From positions 1 to 64,000 of the forward strand of contig JACHLF010000009.1 of assembly GCA_014204435.1 (NCBI GenBank): a stretch of DNA of 64,000 bases, given 5' to 3'. Under the pieces are notes generated by a model. That model did not search any database. It had not been told where the DNA came from and saw nothing but the letters and a program-made list of their open reading frames with translations. The translations under genes and the position numbers were made by a program. Source of the DNA: Mycobacteroides chelonae. Its GTDB lineage: Bacteria; Actinomycetota; Actinomycetes; Mycobacteriales; Mycobacteriaceae. Positions 54,718 to 63,873 of the stretch are shown here, one piece after another; position 1 is the first letter of the stretch, and every line of letters starts with the position of its first letter.

Positions 54718-56172
54718 ATGAGCACGACACCAGACGCCGCCGGTCTTGCGGCGCCTGTAGCGGCTAATCCGAAGCCCAAGATCAAGGACGCGCTGACACC
54801 CACACACCGGGTTGTCATCATCGGTTCGGGATTCGGCGGTCTTACCGCTGCCAAGACGCTCAAACGTGCGAACGTCGATGTCACGCTGATCGCGCGCACC
54901 ACCCATCACCTTTTCCAGCCGCTGCTGTACCAAGTGGCCACCGGGATCATCTCGGAGGGCGAGATCGCTCCCCCGACTCGGCAGATCCTGAAGGATCAGG
55001 ACAACGCCCAGGTGGTCCTCGGCGATGTGACGAGCATCGACCTGGAGAACCAGGTTGTGCACTCCTCGCTTCTGGGACACGACTACTCGACGCCTTACGA
55101 CAGCCTGATCGTCGCTGCGGGCGCCGGCCAGTCCTACTTCGGGAATGACCATTTCGCCGAATGGGCCCCTGGTATGAAGACCATCGACGACGCTCTGGAA
55201 CTGCGCGGTCGCATTCTCGGCGCCTTTGAACAAGCCGAACGGTCGAGCGATCCGGTGCGGCGGCGCAAACTCATGACCTTCACGGTGGTCGGTGCCGGCC
55301 CGACCGGCGTCGAGATGGCCGGTCAGATCGCCGAATTGGCCAACGAAACTCTCAAGGGCACCTTCCGTCATATCGATCCGACCGATGCCAGGGTCATCCT
55401 GCTGGACGCCGCGCCCGCCGTGCTGCCGCCCTTCGGCCCCAAGCTCGGCGACAAGGCGCGCAAGCGTCTGGAGAAGCTGGGCGTTGAGATCCAACTGGGC
55501 GCCATGGTCACCGATGTGGACCGCAACGGCCTCACCGTCAAGCACTCCGACGGCACGGTGGAGCGCATCGAATCGTGGTGCAAGGTGTGGTCGGCCGGCG
55601 TATCGGCGAGCCCGCTGGGCAAGAACCTGGCCGAGCAGTCGGGCGTGGAACTGGACCGCGCCGGACGAGTCAAAGTGGGGCCGGACCTGTCAATTCCGGG
55701 CCACCCCAATGTATTTGTGGTCGGCGACATGATGGCCGTCGACGGTGTGCCCGGCGTGGCCCAGGGGGCAATCCAGGGCGGGCGATACGCCGCCAAGCAG
55801 ATCAAGGCGGAGCTGAAGGGCCGCAGCGCCGAGGAGCGTGCTCCCTTCAAGTACTTCGACAAGGGCTCGATGGCCACCGTCTCGCGGTACAACGCCGTCG
55901 TCAAGATCGGCAAGCTGGAGTTCAGTGGATTCATCGCCTGGCTGAGCTGGCTGGCGCTGCACCTGGTCTACCTGGTCGGATTCAAGAATCGCCTGGTGAC
56001 CCTGATCCTGTGGTCGATCGCCTTCATGACGCGTGCGCGCGGCCAGATGGCCATCACCGAGCAGCAGGCGTGGGCGCGAACTCGTTTGGACCAGCTCGAA
56101 GAGCTGGTCGCCGAGAAGAACGGCGACGGCGACCAGGCCGAGCAGCCGCAGGAAGAAAAGGCCGCAAGCTAG
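54718..56172 (+). CDS. ndh: Type II NADH dehydrogenase (NDH-2)
   Basis: A 484-residue single-subunit NADH:menaquinone oxidoreductase. The FAD site is VVIIGSGFGGLTAAKTL and FQPLLYQVATGIISEGEIA. The NADH site is TFTVVGAGPTGVEMAGQIAE, and the C-terminal flavin motif is NVFVVGDMMAVDGVPGVAQGA. A membrane-anchoring amphipathic/hydrophobic segment (IAWLSWLALHLVYLVGFKN) follows. It feeds electrons to the respiratory chain without pumping protons. ATG 54718 follows GGAGTGATCG. Confidence 0.95.
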   Translation: MSTTPDAAGLAAPVAANPKPKIKDALTPTHRVVIIGSGFGGLTAAKTLKRANVDVTLIARTTHHLFQPLLYQVATGIISEGEIAPPTRQILKDQDNAQVVLGDVTSIDLENQVVHSSLLGHDYSTPYDSLIVAAGAGQSYFGNDHFAEWAPGMKTIDDALELRGRILGAFEQAERSSDPVRRRKLMTFTVVGAGPTGVEMAGQIAELANETLKGTFRHIDPTDARVILLDAAPAVLPPFGPKLGDKARKRLEKLGVEIQLGAMVTDVDRNGLTVKHSDGTVERIESWCKVWSAGVSASPLGKNLAEQSGVELDRAGRVKVGPDLSIPGHPNVFVVGDMMAVDGVPGVAQGAIQGGRYAAKQIKAELKGRSAEERAPFKYFDKGSMATVSRYNAVVKIGKLEFSGFIAWLSWLALHLVYLVGFKNRLVTLILWSIAFMTRARGQMAITEQQAWARTRLDQLEELVAEKNGDGDQAEQPQEEKAAS

Positions 56173-56178
56173 GCGGGG

Positions 56179-56826
56179 TCACTCAGGCGGAAGGCGCTGC
56201 CCCTGCCAGGTGAGCAGGGAAGCGTCGCGGGCCAGGCGCAGCACGGTGGCGTCGGCGGGGCCAGGTGTGTCGAGATTGGTTGCCGGGTAGCGCAGCTCGT
56301 TGACCAAGGCCAGCGGGCAGCCCAATACATCGTCGGTCACCGATCCCGCGCCGAGTTCGACGCGATGTCGCAGCAGGGGGCTGTCGTCGACGTCGACGTC
56401 CAGTTGGCCGCTCCAGAATCCTGACGACTCCCCTGCTCGGCCGATCTGCACGCGCTCCCGTAGGCGCAGTCTGGCACCCGCTGATCCGCGAACGGTGACG
56501 TCTGAATGGTGAGAGGCGTTGGCCGCCACGATGGTCGGCGCCGGGTCCAGGTCGAGCTCGCCCGCCACCGAGCAGTCCCATGCGGTCGAGGACCGAAGGC
56601 TGTCGAGGCCGGGCAGCGCCACCGCCGCCGCCACGGATCGCACCCGCAGTAGCGCACCCTCACCGACTTCAATGCGCACGAAGATCTGGTCGCCGCCCAG
56701 TGGACTGGCGGCCACCCCGACGAGATGCACGGTGTCGTTGTCGGTGAGCCGGCCTTGCAGGCTGCCCGTGCAGCGCAACCGCGGAAGTCGGCCCTTGTGC
56801 GCGACGATCTGGACCTCAGTGCGCAT
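56179..56826 (-). CDS. ureD: Urease accessory protein UreD
   Basis: A 215-residue UreD-type chaperone: ends the leftward urease operon, overlapping ureG by 11 bases. Conserved parts are [20 protein letters not shown] near the N-terminus and [20 protein letters not shown] in the middle, though it is shorter than many UreD proteins. With UreF and UreG it helps load nickel into UreC. Confidence 0.82.
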   Translation of the reverse strand: MRTEVQIVAHKGRLPRLRCTGSLQGRLTDNDTVHLVGVAASPLGGDQIFVRIEVGEGALLRVRSVAAAVALPGLDSLRSSTAWDCSVAGELDLDPAPTIVAANASHHSDVTVRGSAGARLRLRERVQIGRAGESSGFWSGQLDVDVDDSPLLRHRVELGAGSVTDDVLGCPLALVNELRYPATNLDTPGPADATVLRLARDASLLTWQGQRLPPE

Positions 56827-57523
56827 CGGGATCTGGTGCGTGGGTGTGCGGGCCCTCGAGATGGCTTCGGACCCAGGCCAAAACCGCGGAGGCCGTGGGG
56901 TCTTCGGTTAGGGAGATCATCGCGGTCGGACGACCATCGCGCACGGCAGCCGCATCGCGGGCCATCACGTCCAAGTCGGCGCCCACCATGGGCGCCAGGT
57001 CGGTCTTGTTGATCACCAACAGATCCGAGAAGGTGACGCCGGGGCCACCCTTGCGCGGTACCTTGTCACCGCCCGCGACGTCGACGACGAAGATCTGCAC
57101 GTCGATCAGGCCCGAGGAGAACGTGGCGGTGAGGTTGTCGCCGCCCGATTCGACGAGGATGAGGTCGAGCGGTTCGTTGGTGGCGATGAGATCTTCAATG
57201 GCGTCGAGGTTGGCGGTGATGTCATCGCGGATCGCGGTGTGTGGACAACCGCCGGTCTGCACTGCGGTGATGCGTTCATCGGGAAGCACGGCATGGCGCC
57301 GCAGAAAGTCGGCGTCCTCGGTGGTGTAGATGTCGTTGGTCAGGACCGCTACCGAGATCTCATCGCGCAGCGTGCGGCACAGCGCGGCGACCAGTGCGGT
57401 CTTGCCCGACCCCACCGGGCCGCCGACCCCGATGCGCAACGGTTCCCCCGGCTGACGAACGCGACGGGGCCGGTCGGTGTGCTGGTGGGGCTGCCCGTCG
57501 AGGAGGTGCGGTGGCATGTTCAT
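56816..57523 (-). CDS. ureG: Urease nickel-insertion GTPase UreG
   Basis: A 235-residue SIMIBI-class GTPase with a His-rich start ([12 protein letters not shown]). The P-loop is [18 protein letters not shown] near residue 34, followed by [20 protein letters not shown], the metal CPH motif, and a NKTDLA guanine motif. It hydrolyses GTP during nickel transfer to urease. The start overlaps nothing upstream; ureF ends 21 bases before. Confidence 0.95.
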   Translation of the reverse strand: MNMPPHLLDGQPHQHTDRPRRVRQPGEPLRIGVGGPVGSGKTALVAALCRTLRDEISVAVLTNDIYTTEDADFLRRHAVLPDERITAVQTGGCPHTAIRDDITANLDAIEDLIATNEPLDLILVESGGDNLTATFSSGLIDVQIFVVDVAGGDKVPRKGGPGVTFSDLLVINKTDLAPMVGADLDVMARDAAAVRDGRPTAMISLTEDPTASAVLAWVRSHLEGPHTHAPDPDAH

Positions 57524-57544
57524 CCCATCCTGGTTGCGCGTGAA

Positions 57545-58198
57545 CTACGAAACAAAGAGCGGCCGGTCGCGTTGGAGATGTTGCTCGGCGAGCACGTCGA
57601 GTAGTGGGTCGGACAGGCTGGCCAGCTCGGCGGCCGCCAGCGACGCAGTCTGCTCGCACAGGCTCGTCAATGCCAGAGTGCCCACCGCCACTTCCGCCGG
57701 ATCCAGGGCCAACAGCCGCTGGCCCGCGGTGGCGGACCCGGTGAGGGTGGTGTACACGACGACGAGGGCTATATCGCGACCTGCCAAACCTGTTGCCGCT
57801 CCGATGATGCCGTACACAACGGCAAGATGCGGCTGGCGGCCGCACGGGCTCCAGTCGATGTGGGGCCACGCACTGGTGGCCAGGCGCTTGAGCCCCCGGC
57901 CCTGGGCGCGAGAGGCATCTCGGGCCGCCTGTGACGGGGTGCGCGCATCGGTTTCGGCATCTGCGCGCACCGGATCCAGTCGGCCGGTGGCGACAGCAGC
58001 GGCGATTGAGGCCCCCACCAGGGCGTGGGTCCGGATACGCCGCCGTAGGTATGCGGTGAGAGTGGCGCAGTCGCGAACGAGACCCTGGGCGATGGCCTCC
58101 TCTACCCCACCGGAATGCACATGTGAACCGGTGGGCAACCGGGAGTCGGCCAGCGACAACAGCAATGCCGTTGTCGCGGACGCGTCGTTAGCTTCCAT
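57545..58198 (-). CDS. ureF: Urease accessory protein UreF
   Basis: A 217-residue helical UreF: ALLLSLADSRLPTGSHVHSGGVEEAI near the N-terminus is the family signature. ATG 58198 shares a base with the ureC stop (TGATG). It links UreD and UreG in the nickel-loading complex. Confidence 0.92.
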   Translation of the reverse strand: MEANDASATTALLLSLADSRLPTGSHVHSGGVEEAIAQGLVRDCATLTAYLRRRIRTHALVGASIAAAVATGRLDPVRADAETDARTPSQAARDASRAQGRGLKRLATSAWPHIDWSPCGRQPHLAVVYGIIGAATGLAGRDIALVVVYTTLTGSATAGQRLLALDPAEVAVGTLALTSLCEQTASLAAAELASLSDPLLDVLAEQHLQRDRPLFVS

Positions 58199-59931
58199 CA
58201 GAACAGGAAATACCTCTGCGTCATGGGCAGTTCGGCGGCGGGCTGCTCCTGCCACACCTCTCCGTCGATGCGCACGGTGAACGTGTCGGGGTCGACTCGG
58301 ATATCCGGCATCGCGTCGTTCAACGGCAGGTCTGCCTTGCCGCGGTGACGGACATTGCGGGTGGGAACCAGCCTGCGCCGAAGCGCGAGCCGGGCGGCCA
58401 GGTCGTCCTCGATGGCCGTCGGCGAGACGAAATGCACGGCCAGTCCAGGGGCAACATTGGGCATGGCACCGAACATGGGTCGCGGGAGCACCGGCTGTGG
58501 GGTGGGGATGGACGCGTTGGCATCACCCATGGCGGCCCAGGCGATGGCGCCCCCCTTGATGACCGCATGCGGCCGCACGCCGAAGAACGCCGGTTCCCAC
58601 AGCACCAGATCGGCCAGCTTGCCGATCTCGACCGAACCCAGCTCGTGGTCGATGCCGTGCGTGATCGCCGGGCAGATGGTGTATTTGGCGACGTACCGGC
58701 GCACTCGGTTGTTGTCGTTGCCTTGGGCGCCGGCGGGGTCTCCCGGTAGTGCACCGCGGCGCTTCTTCATGACGTGCGCGGTCTGCCAGGTGCGCATCAC
58801 CACCTCGCCGATGCGGCCCATGGCCTGGCTGTCACTGCCGATCATCGAGATGGCACCGATGTCGTGCAGCAGGTCCTCGGCGGCGATGGTGGAAGGGCGA
58901 ATCCTGCTCTCCGCGAAGGCGAGATCCTCCGGCACCGCAGCGTTGAGATGGTGGCAGACCATCAACATGTCGAGGTGCTCGTCGAGGGTGTTGACGGTGT
59001 GCGGGCGCGTCGGATTGGTCGAGCTGGGCATCACGTTCGGATGGCTTGCGACGGTGATGATGTCCGGCGCATGGCCGCCACCGGCGCCCTCGGTGTGATA
59101 GGCGTGGATGGCGCGGCCGGCGATCGCGTCCAGGGTGCCTTCGACGAAACCTGTTTCGTTGAGGGTGTCCGAATGCAGGGCGACCTGGACATCGGCCTCG
59201 TCCGCCACGCGAAGGCATGCGTCGATCACGGCGGGCGTGGTGCCCCAGTCCTCGTGCAGTTTGAAGCCTGCGGCACCGCCCCGTAATTGCTCCCACATGG
59301 ACTCGGGATTGACGGTGTTGCCCTTGCCCAGCAGCAGCACGTTCACCGGCCACCTGTCGAGCGCCTGCAGCATTCGGCCCAGATGCCACGCTCCGGGAGT
59401 CACGGTGGTCGCCTTGCTGCCCTCGGCGGGGCCGGTGCCGCCGCCGATCATGGTGGTGATTCCTCCGCCGATGGCTTCGTCGACCAACTGCGGACAGATG
59501 AAGTGGACATGGCAGTCGATGCCGCCCGCCGTGACGATCCGGTCATTGCCGGCGATGATCTCGGTGGACGGGCCCACAACCAGCTGTGGATGGACCCCGT
59601 CCATGATGTCCGGATTGCCGGCTTTACCGATCCCGACGATGCGTCCATCGCGAATACCGATGTCGGCCTTGATGATTCCCCAGTAGTCGATGATAACGGC
59701 GCCGGTGATCACGGTGTCCGGCGCGCCTTCGGCGCGGGTTACACGACTTTGTCCCATCGATTCGCGCAGCACCTTGCCCCCGCCGAACACCGCTTCCTCG
59801 CCGGCCAAACCGGGACCGCCGCATCGATCTTCGGTGATCTCGATGAGCAGATCGGTATCGGCCAGCCGGATGCGGTCCCCGGTCGTGGGGCCGTAGAGCT
59901 TGGCGTAATGCGCCCGGGTCAGTCTGGTCAT
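58198..59931 (-). CDS. ureC: Urease alpha subunit
   Basis: A 577-residue urease catalytic subunit. The nickel-binding HVHFICPQ, carbamylated Lys in [15 protein letters not shown] and active-site [22 protein letters not shown] are present, with [11 protein letters not shown] nearby. It hydrolyses urea to ammonia and carbamate. It overlaps ureB (ATGA). Confidence 0.97.
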   Translation of the reverse strand: MTRLTRAHYAKLYGPTTGDRIRLADTDLLIEITEDRCGGPGLAGEEAVFGGGKVLRESMGQSRVTRAEGAPDTVITGAVIIDYWGIIKADIGIRDGRIVGIGKAGNPDIMDGVHPQLVVGPSTEIIAGNDRIVTAGGIDCHVHFICPQLVDEAIGGGITTMIGGGTGPAEGSKATTVTPGAWHLGRMLQALDRWPVNVLLLGKGNTVNPESMWEQLRGGAAGFKLHEDWGTTPAVIDACLRVADEADVQVALHSDTLNETGFVEGTLDAIAGRAIHAYHTEGAGGGHAPDIITVASHPNVMPSSTNPTRPHTVNTLDEHLDMLMVCHHLNAAVPEDLAFAESRIRPSTIAAEDLLHDIGAISMIGSDSQAMGRIGEVVMRTWQTAHVMKKRRGALPGDPAGAQGNDNNRVRRYVAKYTICPAITHGIDHELGSVEIGKLADLVLWEPAFFGVRPHAVIKGGAIAWAAMGDANASIPTPQPVLPRPMFGAMPNVAPGLAVHFVSPTAIEDDLAARLALRRRLVPTRNVRHRGKADLPLNDAMPDIRVDPDTFTVRIDGEVWQEQPAAELPMTQRYFLF

Positions 59932-60260
59932 GCCGGATCACCGCCGTCCAACTTGCCCGGCGCATCGAGTGTTAGTCCATGAACTTCGCGGCGCCCACGT
60001 AACGGAACCAGCTGAACCCGTTGGGCCACACCGGGTTCAAAGCGCACCGCGGTGCCTGCGGGTATGTGCAGGCGATGACCGTGGGCGGCGGCTCTGTCGA
60101 AATCGAGCGCCGGGTTGGATTGTGGGAAGTGCACGTGGCTGCCCACCTGCACGGGCCGGTCTCCGGTGTTGACGACGTCGAGCTCGACGACGGTGGCACC
60201 CGCGTTGAGCTCGATATCCTCGGGTGAAAAGAGGTACTCGCCGGGAATCATCTGGCTCAT
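59928..60260 (-). CDS. ureB: Urease beta subunit
   Basis: A 110-residue beta subunit: [20 protein letters not shown], then [16 protein letters not shown] and [10 protein letters not shown], all typical. It overlaps both ureA and ureC by 4 bases. Confidence 0.96.
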   Translation of the reverse strand: MSQMIPGEYLFSPEDIELNAGATVVELDVVNTGDRPVQVGSHVHFPQSNPALDFDRAAAHGHRLHIPAGTAVRFEPGVAQRVQLVPLRGRREVHGLTLDAPGKLDGGDPA

Positions 60261-60559
60261 CCGATCGGGTGGTGTACGGTCACGAGTTTGGTACCGTCGG
60301 GAAAGGTGGCCTCCACCTGAACATCCGGGATCATCTCGGGTACGCCGTCCATGACGTCCTCGCGCCCCAGTACTTCACGTCCGCTGACCATCAGTTCCGA
60401 GACCGTGCGACCGTCGCGGGCGCCTTCGAGGAGATGGTCGGTGATGATCGCGATGGCCTCGGGATGGTTGAGGCGCAGGCCTCGGGACTGGCGTCGCCGC
60501 GCCAATTCCGCCGCGTAGGAGATGAGCAGCCGTTCCTGCTCGTGCGGGCTCAATCGCAT
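60257..60559 (-). CDS. ureA: Urease gamma subunit
   Basis: A 100-residue gamma subunit: [20 protein letters not shown] to the terminal [13 protein letters not shown] 60559 gives the standard 100-residue length; the six-residue upstream extension is not needed. First gene of ureABCFGD. Confidence 0.95.
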   Translation of the reverse strand: MRLSPHEQERLLISYAAELARRRQSRGLRLNHPEAIAIITDHLLEGARDGRTVSELMVSGREVLGREDVMDGVPEMIPDVQVEATFPDGTKLVTVHHPIG

Positions 60560-60820
60560 AAGGGGCGATCCTGCCACGATCTGGGCGGCTAGGCACTTTC
60601 ACGGCCCGCCGGCCGCCTGTGGCGGGATTTGCCGTGCGGCTGTGACTCGTTGAAGAGCTGTGTGGATACCGAGCAGCCGACCGGCGACCTCGACTGGCGG
60701 GTGGAGAGTTTCTCTGCTGACGGGAGGACGGCGAAATGGGTCGAACAGCAGGTCAACGACGGCAAGCCATCGGCGTGGAGATGCTCTTTCGAAATGAGCT
60801 CGGGTGGGCCCACCGGAGTC

Positions 60821-61231
60821 TCACAGGTTCTGCAGTCGCACCTGCCCCCGCGCGATCGTGCGGTTGTCGCCATCGGTGATGGTGACGAGCCACAGCTGCT
60901 GACGACGGCCCCGGTGGATTGGCGTCGAGGTCGCGCACAGCGTGCCCGTCGAGATCGCGCGCAGGAAGTCGGTGTTGTTGTTGACGCCGACGACCGCGCT
61001 CTCCTCCCCCAGGACGTTCGCCCGCCAGATGTACGCGGACACGCTCGCCACGCTCTCGACCACCGAGCAGTACACGCCACCGTGCACGATCCCGTTGGGT
61101 TGCAACAGATTCTCGGTGACAGTCAGGCTGGCAGAGACACTGTCGGGCGTCAGTGAGGTGTATTCGAGTCCCACGAGCTTGTCGAAGGGTGCGGTGGGCA
61201 TCGTGCTGAGGTGCTCCGGCGTGTCTGGCAT
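60821..61231 (-). CDS. PaaI-family hotdog thioesterase
   Basis: A 136-residue hotdog-fold thioesterase: LLQPNGIVHGGVYCSVVESV holds the conserved Gly/His/Glu-type signature, then AVVGVNNNTDFLRAI and a conserved late beta region. It hydrolyses acyl-CoA or aryl-CoA thioesters in most relatives. Between its stop (60821) and ureA (60559) lies a 261-base gap, likely the urease promoter; I saw no clear operator in it. Confidence 0.85.
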   Translation of the reverse strand: MPDTPEHLSTMPTAPFDKLVGLEYTSLTPDSVSASLTVTENLLQPNGIVHGGVYCSVVESVASVSAYIWRANVLGEESAVVGVNNNTDFLRAISTGTLCATSTPIHRGRRQQLWLVTITDGDNRTIARGQVRLQNL

Positions 61232-61252
61232 TCGATGTTCATATCAAACGAA

Positions 61253-61288
61253 GAAGGACCCCATGTGCCGAGGCGCATGGGGTCCTTC
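61253..61288. terminator. Hairpin between the iron gene and the thioesterase
   Basis: GAAGGACCCCATG (61253-61265) and CATGGGGTCCTTC (61276-61288), 13 bp each and perfect, around a 10-base loop. It is downstream of the leftward gene that ends at 61395 and just upstream of the thioesterase start, so it probably ends the iron-regulated transcript. Confidence 0.75.
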
Positions 61289-61394
61289 CCTCGAGTGGAC
61301 CGGGGGTCTCTGCAGCCCTCAGGACTCCGGCGCGGTCCGGGTGTCTGGCCGCGCTGTAGCGCGTTCGACATGACCAAGGATAGGCAAGGCTGTC

Positions 61395-62153
61395 CTAAAT
61401 TGCAAGGGCCTTGTGACGGACCGGCAATCCGAGGGTCATGAACCGGTCCAGGATGGCCTGTCCGCGACGCATCCCGTCGGTCTCGCTGGACCGCGCGAGC
61501 AGCGGAACGTGAGTCGCCGCGCCCACCACTGTCGAGCCGACCAGCTGCCACATCTGGCCGATTTCCATTGCGCCGGAGCTGATCTGTGTCAGGCGGGTGA
61601 ACAGTGGAGTCAGTGCGCGATGGAATCGGTGCGCGGTCCACGCGGCGAGCGCGTCCTCGCAGGGAAAGACGACCACCTGCTCGCGGTCCCGGTCGGGGTC
61701 GTCAGGCAATACTCGCAAGGTCGGGTCGACAACGCCGGCCCAGTCGATGCAGCCCTCGGAGTCGAAGTAAACCCATAGATTCCCCAGCCCCGGATCCCAG
61801 GCGCGGCCCTCCAGGACCACCAAGGCAACTAGGCGTCCGACCACGGTGTGCACCAGGGCGTCGGCGAGTTGGTGGACGGCAATCGAGTCGCTGCCGGTCT
61901 CCTCGATGGCGCGGGAGTGCATCTGTTCAAGCCGATCAGTAGTCAGTGCACGCGCCAGCGGCCACCATCGGCGGCGGCCCACGTCGGACATCATGGCAAC
62001 GCCGTAGGCCCGCGGGCACTCCGGATACAGCTCGCGAAGCCGGGTGCTCGATTCGTGCAGCGGCAGTGATTGGCGGATGGACATCCCAGCGATCAGCGGA
62101 TCGTCGGTGATGAGACTCCTGGTCGAAGAGCATCGGTCGATGGCCAGTGTCAC
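61395..62153 (-). CDS. IucA/IucC C-terminal / FhuF-like iron-siderophore protein, IdeR-controlled
   Basis: A 252-residue protein. LRELYPECPRAYGVAMMSDV and WDPGLGNLWVYFDSEGCIDW, then VGSTVVGAATHVPLLARS, resemble the FhuF-like domain also found in siderophore synthetases (IucA/IucC C-terminal). The C-C-X10-C-X2-C iron-sulfur motif of true FhuF is absent. GTG 62153 lies 30 bases downstream of an IdeR box, which strongly suggests iron repression. Likely role: handling or releasing siderophore iron. Confidence 0.65.
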   Translation of the reverse strand: MTLAIDRCSSTRSLITDDPLIAGMSIRQSLPLHESSTRLRELYPECPRAYGVAMMSDVGRRRWWPLARALTTDRLEQMHSRAIEETGSDSIAVHQLADALVHTVVGRLVALVVLEGRAWDPGLGNLWVYFDSEGCIDWAGVVDPTLRVLPDDPDRDREQVVVFPCEDALAAWTAHRFHRALTPLFTRLTQISSGAMEIGQMWQLVGSTVVGAATHVPLLARSSETDGMRRGQAILDRFMTLGLPVRHKALAI

Positions 62154-62182
62154 AGTTGGCGGCCTCCCTTCACGTAAGCAAG

Positions 62183-62201
62183 ATAGGTTAGCCTAACCAC
62201 A
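62183..62201. promoter_or_regulatory. IdeR iron box
   Basis: ATAGGTTAGCCTAACCACA matches the IdeR consensus TTAGGTTAGSCTAACCTAA at 16 of 19 positions, including the whole core AGGTTAGCCTAACC. It is 30 bases upstream of the leftward iron gene's GTG. IdeR-Fe would repress that gene in iron-replete cells. Confidence 0.85.
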
Positions 62202-62349
62202 TGTACGATGACATCGCCAGGTGCGGGGATTGTGAGAGCCCTCACCGAAGCTCCTGATCATCGGGTGGTGTCGACGGTTTCGGCTCAGATGGTGAGACCG
62301 GACCGAGCCCCGGAACAAAGATCGGGTCTCAGATCGTTGGCTGTCAGAA

Positions 62350-62371
62350 GTAGTACGACTGGATGTAGTAC
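62350..62371. promoter_or_regulatory. Candidate BlaI operator
   Basis: GTAGTAC occurs at 62350-62356 and again at 62365-62371, 15 bases apart, 27 bases before the blaI start. BlaI/MecI operators contain TACTAC/GTAGTA elements. Function is inferred from position and sequence. Confidence 0.5.
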
Positions 62372-62397
62372 GGCATTGCGTCGGAGGTGAACGTAGA

Positions 62398-62805
62398 ATG
62401 TTCGGAATGGCACGCCTGGGCGAACTTGAACGCGCGGTGATGGACCACCTCTGGTCCTCTCCCAAGCCTCAGACTGTGCGTCAGGTCCACGAGGCGCTGT
62501 CGGCACGACGTGACCTCGCCTATACAACTGTGATGACCGTGTTGCAGCGCCTCGCCAAGAAGGATCTGGTCGTTCAGCACCGCGATGATCGCGCGCATCG
62601 CTACGCCCCGGTCCACGGTCGCGACGAGCTGGTGGCGGGTCTGATGGTCGACGCATTGGCGCAGGCCAATAACTCTGGTGCCCGCGAGGCGGCATTGGTG
62701 CACTTCGTGGAGCGTGTCGGCCCCGACGAGGCCGATGCGCTGCGTCGCGCCCTGGCCGATCTCGAGGCGAAAGATCCATCTGCTGGCGGTCGCCCCACCG
62801 CGTAA
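62398..62805 (+). CDS. blaI: BlaI/MecI/CopY-family transcriptional repressor
   Basis: A 135-residue winged-helix repressor: LGELERAVMDHLWSSPKPQT, then LAYTTVMTVLQRLAKKDLVV and HRYAPVHGRDELVAGLM. Similar to M. tuberculosis BlaI, which controls blaC and respiratory genes. It lies 14 bases before a partner M56 protease and both probably share the GTAGTAC operator. Confidence 0.9.
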   Translation: MFGMARLGELERAVMDHLWSSPKPQTVRQVHEALSARRDLAYTTVMTVLQRLAKKDLVVQHRDDRAHRYAPVHGRDELVAGLMVDALAQANNSGAREAALVHFVERVGPDEADALRRALADLEAKDPSAGGRPTA

Positions 62806-62819
62806 GGGACACTAGTTAT

Positions 62820-63797
62820 GTGTCCGCCCTGGCGTTCGCGACTCTCGCGCTGCTGCTGACCGGTCCTGTACCGGCGTTGCTCGCGCGTGCGCGCTGGCCG
62901 TACCGCGCACCACGCGCCGCCATGGTTTTGTGGCAGGCCATTGCCGTGGCTGCGGTTCTCTCGGCCTTCAGCTCTGGGCTGGCGATAGCGAGCCGACTAC
63001 TGGTTCCCGGGCCAGATGGTCACCCGACGGCAACGATCACCGGCGAAATCGACCGCCTCGGTTGGGGTTTGTGGCTGCTCTACGTCACCGTGTTCGCCAT
63101 CACGATTCTGATCGGTATTCGGCTGATGGTCTCGGTGATTCGGGTAGGTGTACGTACCCGACGCCGCCGGGCCCGCCACCGTGCCATCGTCGATTTGCTC
63201 GATCACAAGCGCTACTGCGAGAACTGGCGTGGCGGCTACGACATCCATCGCAGGCGCGATCACGACCTGCGTGTCCTGGAAGTCGACGAACCCCTGGCGT
63301 ACTGCCTACCGGGTGTGCGCAGCCGGGTGGTTGTCAGCGAGGGAACGCTGAGCACGTTGGGCCACAACGAGGTGTCCGCGATCGTCGCGCACGAACGTGC
63401 CCATCTGCGCGCCCGCCACGACCTGGTGTTGGAGGCGTTCACTGCCGTGCATGATGCGTTCCCGGTCATCGTGCGTAGCAGGAATGCGCTGGACGCGGTC
63501 AAGCTACTCGTGGAACTTCTTGCCGACGACGCCGCGGTTCGGACCGCGGGCCCGACTCCCCTGGCTCGTGCACTCGTCGCATGTGCGGGTGGCCCGACGC
63601 CGGTCGGTGCGATGGCCGCCGGTGGTCCCACCACGCTCATCCGGGTCCGCCGTTTGGGTGGGAGTGGGAACAGTGTCCTGCTCTCCTGCAGCGCCTATAC
63701 CGCGGCCGCCGCAATCCTGGTGGTGCCGACGCTGGCCGTTGTCATCCCGTGGTTCACCGAACTGCAGCGCCTGTTCAGTTCAGTAACCGGCAAGTAG
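62820..63797 (+). CDS. M56-family (BlaR1/MecR1-like) membrane metallopeptidase
   Basis: A 325-residue membrane protease from GTG 62820: about three N-terminal helices, then the zinc site HERAH (VAHERAHLRARHD, near residue 195) and a following membrane helix near the C-terminus. No penicillin-binding sensor domain is present, as in mycobacterial BlaR homologues. It probably cleaves the upstream BlaI in response to envelope stress or beta-lactams. Confidence 0.87.
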   Translation: MSALAFATLALLLTGPVPALLARARWPYRAPRAAMVLWQAIAVAAVLSAFSSGLAIASRLLVPGPDGHPTATITGEIDRLGWGLWLLYVTVFAITILIGIRLMVSVIRVGVRTRRRRARHRAIVDLLDHKRYCENWRGGYDIHRRRDHDLRVLEVDEPLAYCLPGVRSRVVVSEGTLSTLGHNEVSAIVAHERAHLRARHDLVLEAFTAVHDAFPVIVRSRNALDAVKLLVELLADDAAVRTAGPTPLARALVACAGGPTPVGAMAAGGPTTLIRVRRLGGSGNSVLLSCSAYTAAAAILVVPTLAVVIPWFTELQRLFSSVTGK

Positions 63798-63873
63798 GTG
63801 ACCCGCGCTCGCGGTCCGAAAGCGGCTGCGCGAGAATCCGTGGAGCACAACACGTCAACGAAAGGATGTGCTG

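Noticed and set aside
60589..61156. Overlapping frames on both strands between ureA and the thioesterase
   Set aside because: They are antisense or out-of-frame to the thioesterase and have unnatural composition.
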